NCBI GenBank assembly: GCA_019119575.1
Contig: DWWT01000028.1
Location: forward strand, 1 to 54,745
DNA: 54,745 nucleotides
Direction of reading: 5' to 3'
DNA from: Candidatus Enterocloster excrementipullorum
GTDB lineage: Bacteria > Bacillota > Clostridia > Lachnospirales > Lachnospiraceae
In this document: positions 23,769-32,903 of the stretch, in pieces
How positions within the stretch are numbered: position 1 is the stretch's first letter
Layout of the letters: every line of letters begins with the position of its first letter
Notes under the pieces: model-generated
Seen by the model: the letters and a program-made list of their open reading frames with translations, nothing else
Databases searched by the model: none
Told to the model about the DNA's origin: nothing
Position numbers and translations under genes: made by a program

Positions 23769-25898
23769 CTACCTCACATACACCTCTTCCCCATTCTCCT
23801 CCGCAAACCGCGAATCCACAACCGGGTAAAATTCCTCCGGCCGGGAAATAAACACCGCGGCGCTGCAGGGCGGCATAATCAGCCGCAGGACACCGTCTTT
23901 CACCCGGTACAGCATAATCCCCGCATTGTATCCCTCTCTGGCCGTGAGAATAGGGCGTCCCAGCACCATATCATCCGTTATTCCCAGCTGCCACACGGGA
24001 ATCTCCATGGGCTGAGGATCGGGGCAGTTGGATACCGCGATTACCGCCTGGTATTCACCCAGCATGCGGCCGTAGGCGATCTGGTGGCTTCCCGCAAAGA
24101 GCTTCTTCAAGGAGCCTTTTCGAAAAACCGGATACCGCCTTCGAAGTCCGGTAAGGTAGCGGTGGAATTCAATAAGCTCCAGGTTCTCCTTCCCCCAGGG
24201 ATATGTCCTCCTGCTGTCCGGATCCGTCCATCCGCAGACACCCGCCTCATCCCCGTAATAAAAGGTCGGAGCGCCGGGCCATGTCATCTGAATCACTACG
24301 GCCTGCCGGAGTACGCACAGCTGCACGTTCTCCCCCGCCTTCTCCGGACCCGCCGTAGCCGTACGGCCCACCACCTGATTGGTTCTGGTAAGAAACCGGG
24401 AATGATCATGGTTGGAGAGCTGATTCATGGCAGTGAGTACCGTGTTTGTCTGCATCCGGCTCATATGATACCGCATAGACTCAAAAAAAGCTTCCCCGCT
24501 GCCCCAAAGGCTGCTGTTGTAGCTGTCGCTGTGCTTCTCCATTCCCGTGAGAAACCACGTCACCGGCTCCATAAAGGCGTCATAATTCATCACCGAATCC
24601 CACTGGTCTCCCTGCAGCCAGCTGGATGGATCTCCATAATGCTCCGCCAAAATCAGGGCATCCGGGTTGGCCTCTTTCACTGCGTTCCGGAATTTTCTCC
24701 AAAATTCATGGTTGTACTCCGCTGTATGCCCCAGATCAGCGGCTACGTCCAGCCTCCACCCGTCTACACCGTAAGGCGGGGATACCCATTTCTTGGCCAC
24801 CCGCATAATATATTCTACCAGTTTATCGGAGCTCTCATAATTCAGCTTTGGGAGAGTATCATGCCCCCACCATCCGTCATAACTTCGGTTATAAGGCCAG
24901 GCTTCATCTCTCTCATCATGAAACTGAAAAAAGCTCCTGTACGGACTGTCCTTTGACACAAATGCCCCCGGCTCATAATCCCCGGAATGCTCATAGATTT
25001 GTTCCGCATCCAGCCATTTATTAAAAGAACCGCAGTGGTTGAACACGCCATCCAAAATGACCTTCATCCCCCGCCTGTGCACTTCCTGGACAAACTGGGC
25101 AAAAAACGCATCGCTGGCCTCCAGGTTCTCCCGCCCCGCAGAACGCAGGATATATTTCTCGGCCTGGCTGTTGTCCGCCGCGCCTTCCGGCACCAGACTG
25201 CCCCCATCCTTCACAATCTTTCCAAAATGGGGATCAATATGTTCATAGTCCTGGCAATCATACTTATGGTTGGAGGGGGATACAAAGATAGGATTCAAGT
25301 ATACAACCTCCACCCCCAGGCTTTGAAGATAATCCAGCTTATCCCATACGCCCTGCAGATCCCCGCCGTAAAAGCAGCCCACATCCATAGCTGCCGGAAG
25401 ACGCTCCCAATCCGTCACTCGGGTAACCGGCTGGCCGATATACACATATTCACGGGATTCCACGTCATTGCCCGTATCCCCGTTGCAGAAGCGGTCCACA
25501 AAAATCTGGTACATAACCGCCCCTTTCGCCCAGTCCGGCGTATGAAAGCCTGGTGTAATTTTAAAATCATAGCAGGCCTGACTGTCCTCCGTAACACCTA
25601 ACCGGTTGTACAGACAGCATTCGCTCTCTTTTACCGCTTTAAAATGATAGAGAACCTGATCGGTTCCCACCGTAATCTCGTACTCATAATAGTCAAACAG
25701 CTCATCGGAACAGACTTTCTCCATCTCGACTTCCGCGCCGTCCTCCACATAATATACATGATCCGCATCGTCCCTGGCTGTCCGAAACCGAAGAACTACA
25801 TCGCTGTCCGCATCCGGCTCCGGCGGGATGCGGTAATCCTCTGTCTCAGAAGAAAAAAGGGCCTGGCGGTTGATTCCTGATGTCACATCTATTTTCAC
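23769..25898 (-). CDS. GH13 neopullulanase/cyclomaltodextrinase-like hydrolase
   Basis: Intracellular alpha-glucan hydrolase of 709 residues without signal peptide. The N-terminal ~120 residues resemble a CBM34 domain (VVLRFRTARDDADHVYYVED, VLYHFKAVKE), the hallmark of neopullulanase-type enzymes. Barrel motifs are GAVMYQIFVDRFCNGD, LNPIFVSPSNHKYDCQDY, VILDGVFNHCG, nucleophile D384 in DGWRLDVAADLG, acid/base E419 in LILAEHYGD and D498 in QLSNHDHSRFLT. The start is a GTG behind GAGGTTAATAAC. It stands alone beyond the tRNA terminator. Exact specificity (pullulan, cyclodextrin or maltodextrin) is not readable. Confidence 0.9.
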   Translation of the reverse strand: MKIDVTSGINRQALFSSETEDYRIPPEPDADSDVVLRFRTARDDADHVYYVEDGAEVEMEKVCSDELFDYYEYEITVGTDQVLYHFKAVKESECCLYNRLGVTEDSQACYDFKITPGFHTPDWAKGAVMYQIFVDRFCNGDTGNDVESREYVYIGQPVTRVTDWERLPAAMDVGCFYGGDLQGVWDKLDYLQSLGVEVVYLNPIFVSPSNHKYDCQDYEHIDPHFGKIVKDGGSLVPEGAADNSQAEKYILRSAGRENLEASDAFFAQFVQEVHRRGMKVILDGVFNHCGSFNKWLDAEQIYEHSGDYEPGAFVSKDSPYRSFFQFHDERDEAWPYNRSYDGWWGHDTLPKLNYESSDKLVEYIMRVAKKWVSPPYGVDGWRLDVAADLGHTAEYNHEFWRKFRNAVKEANPDALILAEHYGDPSSWLQGDQWDSVMNYDAFMEPVTWFLTGMEKHSDSYNSSLWGSGEAFFESMRYHMSRMQTNTVLTAMNQLSNHDHSRFLTRTNQVVGRTATAGPEKAGENVQLCVLRQAVVIQMTWPGAPTFYYGDEAGVCGWTDPDSRRTYPWGKENLELIEFHRYLTGLRRRYPVFRKGSLKKLFAGSHQIAYGRMLGEYQAVIAVSNCPDPQPMEIPVWQLGITDDMVLGRPILTAREGYNAGIMLYRVKDGVLRLIMPPCSAAVFISRPEEFYPVVDSRFAEENGEEVYVR

Positions 25899-25968
25899 GT
25901 TATTAACCTCTTTGATAAATAATACCCAATTTTTTCCATCTGTGTTTAAAATGGACTCTATTATAGTT

Positions 25969-25997
25969 ATTGTATACGAAATTCAGAAAATTTACAA
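25969..25997 (-). promoter_or_regulatory. Candidate promoter of the GH13 gene
   Basis: On the minus strand TTGTAA, a 17-nt spacer and TACAAT lie about 71 nt before the GTG start. A TATAAT a few bases further downstream is an alternative -10. Confidence 0.5.
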
Positions 25998-26252
25998 GGT
26001 AAAATCCCGTATAATACAAACAGATTAGGTAACCTGTGGACAGACGAAAAGAGGCTGCTGCCCGAACGATCCTTATACAAAGTGAAAAGCCTGGCGGGGT
26101 AGCCAGGCTTTTCAGGAGAAGGTATTTCGTTTCTTATGGGGTGTAGCAAAAACTATATAATGTATTGGGGGGGTTACGTCTATTATAATAGCATAACCCA
26201 GAAAAAAAGTGTGCACAAAGATAAAAAACTTTTCAAAGAGTTTGTGGTGATT
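25998..26252. other. Intergenic region between the GH13 gene and ftsH with two hairpins
   Basis: No gene is seen here. It holds AAAAGCCTGGC-GGGGTA-GCCAGGCTTTT at 26085-26112 (terminator-like on both strands) and an AT-rich structure at 26171-26199 where GGGTTA pairs with TAACCC around a perfect CTATTATAATAG palindrome. The leftward ftsH transcript must end here. Confidence 0.6.
26085..26112. terminator. Terminator of the ftsH operon
   Basis: Arms AAAAGCCTGGC (26085-26095) and GCCAGGCTTTT (26102-26112) give a stem with short T-runs on either strand. It lies about 140 nt beyond the ftsH stop, the only terminator-like stem in that gap. Confidence 0.65.
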
Positions 26253-28085
26253 TTAGCTAATCTCCCCCGCCGCCTCCTTGACGAACAATGCCTCAAACTC
26301 CTCCTGGCCGATTTTCTCCTTTTCAATCAGCAGGTCTGCGCAGGCGTGAAGTACAGCAAGGTGCTCTCCAATTATCTTCTTGGCCTTCTGATAGCACTCG
26401 TCGATAATCCGCTTCACCTCGCTGTCAATGGTATCTGCCACCTCGTTGCCATAGGACTTGGTATGCGCCAAATCCCGGCCGATAAATACTTCGCTGCCGT
26501 CGTCCCCATACTGAATCATGCCCACCTTATCGGACATACCATACTGGGTCACCATGGCCCTTGCCAGCTGAGTGGCCTGCTTAATATCCTGGGAAGCCCC
26601 CGTGGTAATATCATCAAAGATCAGTTCTTCCGCAATGCGGCCTCCCAGATCCACCATAATACTCTGAAGCATCCGCCCCCGGGTATTGAACATCTCATCT
26701 TTTTCCGGAAGGGGCATGGTATAGCCTGCCGCCCCGATTCCCGTGGGAATGATGGACACCGTGTGAACCGGCCCCACATCCGGCAGCACATGGAAGAGAA
26801 TCGCGTGGCCCGCCTCATGGTAGGCCGTAATCTTCTTATCCTTCTCGGAGATTACCTTGCTCCGCTTCTCGGCGCCGATGCCCACCTTCACAAAGGCCCG
26901 GTCAATATCATTCTGCCGGATAAACCGCCGGTTCTCCCTTGCGGACAAGATGGCAGCCTCGTTCATCAGATTTTCCAAGTCTGCCCCGGTAAATCCCGCA
27001 GTGGTCTGGGCCACCCGGTGCAGATCCACATCCTCGCTCAAAGGCTTCTCCTTGGAATGCACCTTCAATATCTCCTCACGGCCTTTCACATCCGGCCTTC
27101 CCACGGCCACCTTCCGGTCAAACCGGCCGGGCCGGAGAATCGCGGGATCCAGGATATCCACCCGGTTGGTGGCAGCCATCACAATGATGCCCTCATTCAC
27201 GCCGAAACCATCCATCTCCACCAAAAGCTGGTTCAATGTCTGCTCCCTCTCATCGTGTCCGCCGCCCATGCCGGTGCCTCTGCGCCGGGCCACCGCGTCA
27301 ATCTCGTCAATAAACACAATACAGGGCGAATTCTTCTTGGCCTCCTCAAACAGATCCCTAACGCGGGAGGCGCCCACGCCCACGAACATTTCCACAAAAT
27401 CAGAACCCGAGATGGAGAAGAAGGGCACACCGGCCTCACCGGCCACAGCTTTGGCCAGAAGCGTCTTTCCTGTTCCCGGCGGTCCCACCAGGAGAAGTCC
27501 CTTGGGAATTCTCGCGCCCACGCTGGTGTATTTCTGGGGATTCTTCAAGAAATCTACCACTTCCTCCAGCTCTTCCTTTTCCTCTTTCAGGCCGGCCACA
27601 TTGGAAAAATTCACCTTGCTGTCCCGGCTGAGCCTGGCTCTGCTCTTTCCAAAATTCATCATCCGGGCATTAGCCCCGCCGCCCCCGGCAGCCCCCCGGT
27701 TCATCACCATGAGGATGACCACGACCACCACGATGGAGAGCATAAAGGGCAGGAGTATCGTCACCAGATAATTTTCCTGGGGCACCTCCTCAATCACATA
27801 GTCAATGCCCCTGTCATCAAAAAGCTTCTGGGCCTGCTGTACGTCCGTAAAATTCTGGCGGATCACATCGCCGCTTGTCAGGGTGACCACTGCCTCGCCC
27901 GTAGGCGTCTGGGCATTCGGGCGGATGGACACCTCCGCAATCTGCCCGGAATCTAATATCTGAACAAACTCCTGACTTGTAAGCTTATCTGCCTGCATCC
28001 CGTGGGGAAGTCCCATCACGGTTGCCAGCACGATCAGCATCAGAAGTATGAACAAAAAGCCTCTGAATGTCTGCTGCTGTCTCAA
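26253..28085 (-). CDS. ftsH: ATP-dependent zinc metalloprotease FtsH
   Basis: Membrane-anchored AAA protease that degrades misfolded membrane and regulatory proteins. Two membrane segments (~8-25 and ~107-128) flank an extracytoplasmic domain. Walker A GPPGTGKT is at 201-208, Walker [11 protein letters not shown] at ~257-264, the second region of homology [20 protein letters not shown] at ~303-322, and the zinc site HEAGH at 423-427. 610 residues is normal. The start is TTG with AAGGAGG 7 nt upstream, and it overlaps the hpt stop (TTGA). Last gene of its operon, as in Bacillus. Confidence 0.97.
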   Translation of the reverse strand: MRQQQTFRGFLFILLMLIVLATVMGLPHGMQADKLTSQEFVQILDSGQIAEVSIRPNAQTPTGEAVVTLTSGDVIRQNFTDVQQAQKLFDDRGIDYVIEEVPQENYLVTILLPFMLSIVVVVVILMVMNRGAAGGGGANARMMNFGKSRARLSRDSKVNFSNVAGLKEEKEELEEVVDFLKNPQKYTSVGARIPKGLLLVGPPGTGKTLLAKAVAGEAGVPFFSISGSDFVEMFVGVGASRVRDLFEEAKKNSPCIVFIDEIDAVARRRGTGMGGGHDEREQTLNQLLVEMDGFGVNEGIIVMAATNRVDILDPAILRPGRFDRKVAVGRPDVKGREEILKVHSKEKPLSEDVDLHRVAQTTAGFTGADLENLMNEAAILSARENRRFIRQNDIDRAFVKVGIGAEKRSKVISEKDKKITAYHEAGHAILFHVLPDVGPVHTVSIIPTGIGAAGYTMPLPEKDEMFNTRGRMLQSIMVDLGGRIAEELIFDDITTGASQDIKQATQLARAMVTQYGMSDKVGMIQYGDDGSEVFIGRDLAHTKSYGNEVADTIDSEVKRIIDECYQKAKKIIGEHLAVLHACADLLIEKEKIGQEEFEALFVKEAAGEIS

Positions 28086-28642
28086 CGATCTGCCTCCTTA
28101 CCCGTGCTATTTCCCTCGTCCAGCTCCACCACCCCGATATAGGGAAGGTTTCTGTATTTCTGATCATAATCCAGCCCATAGCCAACCACGAACTCATCCG
28201 GTATAGCAAAACAGGTGTAATCCACCTTTACCTGCTTCTTCACCCTCCGGTCCGGTTTATCGAGAAGGGTACACAGGCGGATGCTGGCTGGATTTCTCTG
28301 CTTTAACACCTCGATCAGATAGGACAGTGTTCTTCCGGAGTCAATGATATCCTCCACAATCAGAACATCCTTTCCCTCAAGCGGCTCATCCAAGTCTTTG
28401 ATAATGCGGACCACACCGCTGGATACCGTCCCGGCCCCATAGCTGGACACGGACATAAAGTCCATGGAAACCGGCACCTTCAGGCGCTTCGCAAGTTCAC
28501 AGGTAAAAAATACACCGCCTTTTAATATACAAATCAGGTGAATCGCCTTTCCCGCATAATCCCTGTTTATCTCCTCTGCCACCTCATTGATGCGCCTGTC
28601 TACTTCCTCCTCAGTGAGCAGTACGCGTATCTTATCTGCCAT
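28082..28642 (-). CDS. hpt: Hypoxanthine phosphoribosyltransferase
   Basis: Purine salvage enzyme joining hypoxanthine or guanine to PRPP. The PRPP-binding motif is VLIVEDIIDSGRTLSYL, with the hood motif LLTEEEVDRRINEVAEEI at the N-terminus and the C-terminal EFVVGYGLDYDQKYRNLP. 186 residues is standard. GGGAGG precedes the ATG. The tilS-hpt-ftsH order is the conserved Firmicutes arrangement. Confidence 0.96.
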   Translation of the reverse strand: MADKIRVLLTEEEVDRRINEVAEEINRDYAGKAIHLICILKGGVFFTCELAKRLKVPVSMDFMSVSSYGAGTVSSGVVRIIKDLDEPLEGKDVLIVEDIIDSGRTLSYLIEVLKQRNPASIRLCTLLDKPDRRVKKQVKVDYTCFAIPDEFVVGYGLDYDQKYRNLPYIGVVELDEGNSTGKEADR

Positions 28643-28668
28643 GGCTGTATTCCTCCCTTTCGTATGTT

Positions 28669-30162
28669 TCAGGATGCCCCGTTAACGGATGTTTTCACCC
28701 GGACTTCCATCACCCGGCTTGTATCCGGCCCTATCTTATAATATCCGCTGATGCGGTAGCCTATGATCCACATAACATGGGAACCATCTGCGAGAAGGGG
28801 AACCTGTTCCCTCTTCTCCCTGGGAATTTTGGCGTCAATCATAAAACGCCGAATGCTTTTCCTGCTTCCGTCCTCCAGAAGCATATAATCCCCCTGCCTT
28901 CTGGTTCTTACCACGGGCATGCTTTTTATTTTATCACAGTCAAACCATTTCGTATACACATTTTTGGGAATTTCTTCCCCCTTTTTATAAGAAAAAGTTT
29001 CGATTTCCACAGCGGGAAGGTCCATATTTTCCGGCCTCCCGGAAGAGTCCCCTCCGTTCCTTCCGCCCGCGTTTGCGCAGTTCTCCGTCCCTGGAACAGA
29101 TACCGAAATTCTTCTGCTGACAGACATCCCACCGTATTCCCGCTTGGCAGTCATCCCCTGGGGCAGAAACACCCGGCTGCCCACTTGCTTTTTCATAAGC
29201 ATGAGCGTCTGCTCCACATGAACAAACCCGATATCCTTTCCGCTGCCCGCCATTTCCTTTAAAATTTCCAGAAGGCCATACATGCAGACAATTTTCGGCG
29301 CTTTTGCCTTCTCTTTTCCCTCCGCAAATGCCTCGTCCGGCAGAAACAGGCTCCCGTCCTCCCTCTGCTGTCCATACCCCTTCGCCCAGCAAGCCCCCTG
29401 TTCTTCCAGATAGGCATCCGCCAAGCCGGCCAGCTCTCCCAGACGCAGGAGATTGGCCGCCGCCCGCGGATTCACTTCCCGTTCAATTTCCGGAAGAATG
29501 TGATGGCGAATCCGGTTTCTTGTATAATCTTCGGAATTGTTGGTGGAATCTTCCACCCAGGAATATCCCTTTGCATTCAGCCAGGCCAATATGTCTCCCC
29601 TGTCCGCCCCCAGCAAAGGGCGTATAATTCTCCCGCGTGTCCACGGCATTCCCCTCAGGCCCCTAAGCCCGGAGCCACGCAGCAGGTTGTGGAGAATGGT
29701 CTCCGCCTGATCTTTGCTGTGATGAGCCGCAGCAATGCGCACCGGAAACGGAACCCCATCCGCATTCCGGATAAGCCCTTCCTCCGCTTCCCATGCCTCA
29801 GCCTCCCGCTCCAGGGCCTCATACCGCAGGCGACGTCCGGCCTCCTCCTCCGACATGCCATGAACGGAGGCAAAGCTCCTGACGTCTACCCTTATAATAT
29901 GACACGGGACAGAAAGCTTTCCACAAAACGCCTGCGCGAAGGCGGCGTCCCGGTCCGCTTCCTGTCCCCTGAGTCCATGATGTACATGCACAGCCCGCAG
30001 CGCAATCCCCAGCTCCCCTTCAAGCTCCTTTAAAATACCCAAAAGGCAGACGGAATCCGCTCCACCTGACAAAGCCGCGATCACCCGGCTTCCCGGCTGC
30101 AGCATTTGATGCTCTTCTATGGTTTTCTTCACCTGCTCTTTCAGCTTATCCATCTGTATCAC
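28669..30162 (-). CDS. tilS: tRNA(Ile)-lysidine synthase TilS
   Basis: Modifies C34 of tRNA-Ile(CAU) to lysidine, which changes its decoding from AUG to AUA; essential in most bacteria. The PP-loop ATP pyrophosphatase motif SGGADS is at ~32-37, followed by VHVHHGLRGQEADRDAAF, the AAHHSKDQAETILHNLLRGSG motif and the C-terminal TilS domain ending near VMWIIGYRISGYYKI. 497 residues is typical of the long form. The start is a GTG at 30162 with AAAGGA 4 nt upstream; an ATG three codons later is an alternative. Confidence 0.95.
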   Translation of the reverse strand: MIQMDKLKEQVKKTIEEHQMLQPGSRVIAALSGGADSVCLLGILKELEGELGIALRAVHVHHGLRGQEADRDAAFAQAFCGKLSVPCHIIRVDVRSFASVHGMSEEEAGRRLRYEALEREAEAWEAEEGLIRNADGVPFPVRIAAAHHSKDQAETILHNLLRGSGLRGLRGMPWTRGRIIRPLLGADRGDILAWLNAKGYSWVEDSTNNSEDYTRNRIRHHILPEIEREVNPRAAANLLRLGELAGLADAYLEEQGACWAKGYGQQREDGSLFLPDEAFAEGKEKAKAPKIVCMYGLLEILKEMAGSGKDIGFVHVEQTLMLMKKQVGSRVFLPQGMTAKREYGGMSVSRRISVSVPGTENCANAGGRNGGDSSGRPENMDLPAVEIETFSYKKGEEIPKNVYTKWFDCDKIKSMPVVRTRRQGDYMLLEDGSRKSIRRFMIDAKIPREKREQVPLLADGSHVMWIIGYRISGYYKIGPDTSRVMEVRVKTSVNGAS

Positions 30163-30223
30163 CTTATCCTTTGACGGGCTGCTGCAGCCGATACCGCGGC
30201 CGCAGTTCCCAGCGCCCCTGCCT

Positions 30224-31621
30224 CTATTTCGCTTTCTTCCAGATTCCCGCCGTCAAAACGGTCATGTCATCCCTGGGCATGGGGATGCACGATATGGCAA
30301 AATCCAATATTTTTTCTGCCAGCTCCTGGGGCCCCGTCTCTTCCATTCCTTCCAGAAACTGCCGCATAGACTCAGCCTTGTCATCTCCCGGCAAGGCATC
30401 CAAAACACCGTCCGTCACCATAACAATGCGATCGCCCTCCCACAGCTTCCGTGAAATGAGAACCGGTTCCGCATCCCGCAGAACCCCCGCAGGAACCTGC
30501 CCGGCCTCCAGACGTTCCACGCCTTCCTGACCAATGATAAATGTGGGAACTGCCCCCAGCTTCATTACTTCCAGCACAGCGGTATGCAGATCAACGCAGC
30601 TCAAATCCAGAGTAGCCGGGTGCTGGGCCCCGGACAGCAGAAGCACCGTATTTACCAGCTTCAGCGCGGATCTCGGTGAAAATCCCGTCTCCAGCAGCTG
30701 CTGGGTCAGATCCACCACCTGCTCGCTCTCCCGGCAGGCCTCCTCCCCGCTTCCCATCCCGTCAGACAGGCTCATGATTACCTGGTCGCCAGGGCTCTCG
30801 CAGAATGTATAATTGTCCCCGGAACATCTCTCCCCCTGCTTGGGCACCCGCGCCGCGCCGAAAAGCATGTGGTAGGCGCCGTCTTCCTCAAACCGCAGAG
30901 CGGCATACTGACGATTGATGATGCTGCGGCTGTCCTTGGCCGGACTCCACGCGCCGCCGGGAACTGCCTGCCCCATCAGACGCGCGGCATCCTTTGCGGT
31001 GACGCATCGGCCATTGGTAGTCTTTACCGTCAGATACGCCTCTCTCTGCCCGTTTTCGTACTCCAGCAGGAGCATGCTGTCCACCGCCATATGGTGCTTT
31101 CGGAAAATTTTCCGTATCGCTCCTTCATACGTCTCAGATATATCCCTGGCCTGATCAATCTGGTGAGAAAATTCTTCCAAAATCAACGACAGTTCCCGAA
31201 ACTGGGAGACTACCGCATCCCGGCTCTCCAGAAACCGGTTCTTCCATGACAGGTTCATGGTCGCCCGCCCCAGGCTCCGGTTCATCTGGGCCAAATACGC
31301 TCCCTTTCTGAGGCATTCTTCCTGGAATGCCTGGGGCATATCGTCCTCCTCTACCCTGCCATTCTGTTCAAATGCGCGAAGAAGATAATACAGATAATAG
31401 CTGTCCTCCCGTTCGCTGTCCGCGTAAATGCTGCAGCGGGCACAGTCCCCGCATACCAGGGCCGCCGATGCCTGCACAGCGGCAAGTCCATCCTCTCTCG
31501 TAAGCTTGTCCTCCCGCAGTGTTCCCTCATCAAAAGCCTTTGCCAGTTTTCCCAAAGACTCCGCCATATCTCCCAGCCTTCTGGCCGTATAATAATTCAG
31601 ATCCGCTCTCCTTGCAAACAC
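30224..31621 (-). CDS. spoIIE: SpoIIE-like PP2C phosphatase lacking the membrane region
   Basis: In Bacillus SpoIIE dephosphorylates SpoIIAA at the polar septum to free sigma-F. Here the C-terminal phosphatase domain is intact: QVIMSLSDGMGSGEEACRES, VMVTDGVLDALPGDD and RDDMTVLTAGIW give the metal-binding Asp residues. Before it lies a mostly helical region (1-~250) comparable to the FtsZ-interaction part. The ten membrane helices of full-length SpoIIE (~330 residues) are missing. The start is GTG at 31621, with AGGAGGG 6 nt upstream; the frame runs to 31705 but encodes no membrane segment. 465 residues against ~800-830 usually. It holds the canonical spoIIE position between ftsB and tilS. Confidence 0.82.
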   Translation of the reverse strand: MFARRADLNYYTARRLGDMAESLGKLAKAFDEGTLREDKLTREDGLAAVQASAALVCGDCARCSIYADSEREDSYYLYYLLRAFEQNGRVEEDDMPQAFQEECLRKGAYLAQMNRSLGRATMNLSWKNRFLESRDAVVSQFRELSLILEEFSHQIDQARDISETYEGAIRKIFRKHHMAVDSMLLLEYENGQREAYLTVKTTNGRCVTAKDAARLMGQAVPGGAWSPAKDSRSIINRQYAALRFEEDGAYHMLFGAARVPKQGERCSGDNYTFCESPGDQVIMSLSDGMGSGEEACRESEQVVDLTQQLLETGFSPRSALKLVNTVLLLSGAQHPATLDLSCVDLHTAVLEVMKLGAVPTFIIGQEGVERLEAGQVPAGVLRDAEPVLISRKLWEGDRIVMVTDGVLDALPGDDKAESMRQFLEGMEETGPQELAEKILDFAISCIPMPRDDMTVLTAGIWKKAK

Positions 31622-31776
31622 AAAAATCCCTCCTAAATCCGCATATCTTTCAGTATACGTGTATAGGAGGGAAATATATGTCAGATCTTGAACGGAATGC
31701 CCCAAAATTCATCGCCCTTTTTCGCCACGGCCTGAGAAAAAATGTTCCGAAGGCCGATCCCCGGCGCCTGGCCGCG
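31622..31776. other. Gap upstream of spoIIE
   Basis: It contains the spoIIE ribosome-binding site and TATACT at about 31658-31663 on the minus strand, without a clear -35. The lost membrane-domain coding sequence of spoIIE is not here. Confidence 0.4.
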
Positions 31777-32094
31777 TCACTCCGAGGGTTTCAGCAGAAT
31801 CTCGTCCGGATTCACAAGCCCAAGCTTCTCTTTGGCAACTTCTTCTGCATACTGTTTCGTCTTCACATAAATCTTATACTCCTCAAGTTCCCTGGCCCGC
31901 TCCTCCTCGGCCGCAACCTGCTGCTCCAGATCTTCCTCTTTGGCCGCATACGCAAGATCTGACTTGCGCAGATCCGCCCCCTTTGTGTTGATCGCTATAG
32001 CAAGACAGAATACCACCATGGTAATACCGAGTATCGCCATACGGTTGGCCCACTTTTCCCGGCGCATGCGCTTTGATCTTCCATAAGGCCTCAT
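31777..32094 (-). CDS. FtsB/DivIC-type septum protein
   Basis: Small bitopic division protein: basic cytoplasmic N-terminus, one membrane segment (ILGITMVVFCLAIAI, ~22-38), then a coiled coil (AAKEEDLEQQVAAEEERAREL) and the conserved end AEEVAKEKLGLVNPDEIL. 105 residues fits DivIC/FtsB. Its ATG overlaps the yabQ stop (ATGA), so translation is coupled. In Bacillus divIC also follows yabQ. Confidence 0.93.
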   Translation of the reverse strand: MRPYGRSKRMRREKWANRMAILGITMVVFCLAIAINTKGADLRKSDLAYAAKEEDLEQQVAAEEERARELEEYKIYVKTKQYAEEVAKEKLGLVNPDEILLKPSE

Positions 32095-32477
32095 CTGTCT
32101 CTCACCTGCTCTTTCTCTTTTGAAGTCTTTCTCCGGCCGGAATACAGCCTGTTACCTATCATTCTAAAACATTTCCCTGCCTTTTTCAAGCACCGGAATA
32201 AAAATCTGCTCACGATGCGGTCATACAAAATCATTCCCAAAAATACACCCGCCACCACATAGGCCCGAAAAACCCCATTGTTCTGCTCATAGAGCAGCAT
32301 AAAAGTAAATCCTGCTGCATAAAGCCAGTAAAGAAAATCCTCCACGCCTGTCCAGAAGGAATTGTGGCGCACCGCCATACGCAAAAGTCGAAGTATGTCA
32401 TATGCCATCATGAGCCACGCTCCCCCGGCCAGGCTCAGCGCCATCAGCCAGGCTTCATACTGGATTCTGCCGCTCAT
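32091..32477 (-). CDS. yabQ: Spore cortex biosynthesis protein YabQ
   Basis: Polytopic membrane protein needed for spore cortex formation in Bacillus. Four hydrophobic segments lie in 128 residues, including LMALSLAGGAWLMMAYDILR with the conserved YDxxR and DFLYWLYAAGFTFMLLYEQNNG. The ATG at 32477 has GGGGAGG 3 nt upstream; the longer open frame has no ribosome-binding site and would overlap yabP. It presumably acts in the mother cell, by homology. Confidence 0.9.
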   Translation of the reverse strand: MSGRIQYEAWLMALSLAGGAWLMMAYDILRLLRMAVRHNSFWTGVEDFLYWLYAAGFTFMLLYEQNNGVFRAYVVAGVFLGMILYDRIVSRFLFRCLKKAGKCFRMIGNRLYSGRRKTSKEKEQVRDR

Positions 32478-32490
32478 CTTCCTCCTCCCC

Positions 32491-32778
32491 TCACTTAAAC
32501 AGGCGTGTAAAAAAGGATTCCGCGGACCGGTGAAGGGATTCGTTGGAGCTGTAAACAAGGCTGTCCACGCTTCCCTCCATGTCCACCTCACCCTTCTCCA
32601 GATTCAGCCGGGTCACATGAAGCCCTTCCCCCTTTATGGTCAGCAGACCGGCGTTTGTGTCCAGCACAATAGAGTTTTCATCAAAGGATACCACATCGGA
32701 GATGCCCGTGATCGTCCCGGCAGACCGGTTTTCCAGCACAAGTCTGTGCTGTCGGACAGCAGCGCTCTTTTCCTCCAT
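32491..32778 (-). CDS. yabP: Sporulation protein YabP
   Basis: Small spore-cortex protein of the YabP/YqfC family, 95 residues, beta-rich: HRLVLENRSAGTITGISDVVSF, DTNAGLLTIKGEGLHVTRLNLEKGE. The ATG at 32778 has GGGAGG 7 nt upstream. That ribosome-binding site lies in one arm of a long inverted repeat just upstream, which could hide it in the mRNA. yabQ follows after 13 nt. Confidence 0.93.
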   Translation of the reverse strand: MEEKSAAVRQHRLVLENRSAGTITGISDVVSFDENSIVLDTNAGLLTIKGEGLHVTRLNLEKGEVDMEGSVDSLVYSSNESLHRSAESFFTRLFK

Positions 32779-32783
32779 AAAAA

Positions 32784-32854
32784 AACCTCCCATATATCTA
32801 ACCTGGGCGCAGCCGTCCGGGACGGTCCGCCTATGTTAAATATATGGGAAGGTT
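32784..32854 (-). promoter_or_regulatory. Long inverted repeat covering the yabP ribosome-binding site
   Basis: Plus-strand AACCTCCCATATATCTAAC (32784-32802) and GTTAAATATATGGGAAGG + TT (32835-32854) are complementary except for one mismatch and one bulged base. The loop contains a further CCGTC-CGG-GACGG stem. In the leftward mRNA the GGGAGG of yabP is inside the 3' arm, so folding would block initiation. Confidence 0.7.
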
Positions 32855-32903
32855 GGCCATTCTATGAATCCATCTTGATCATTCAGAATACGCTCCGCAG
32901 CGC

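Noticed and set aside
26136..27956. A 606-residue open frame on the plus strand opposite ftsH
   Set aside because: It is antisense to a fully motif-supported ftsH, has no ribosome-binding site and its His/Pro/Gly-rich translation matches no family; it arises from codon bias on the other strand.
31678..31962. Rightward ORF starting behind a good AGGAGGG ribosome-binding site, reading MSDLERNAPKF
   Set aside because: Most of it lies antisense to ftsB and its translation looks like an antisense shadow. The start signal is notable, so ribosome profiling would be needed to revive it.
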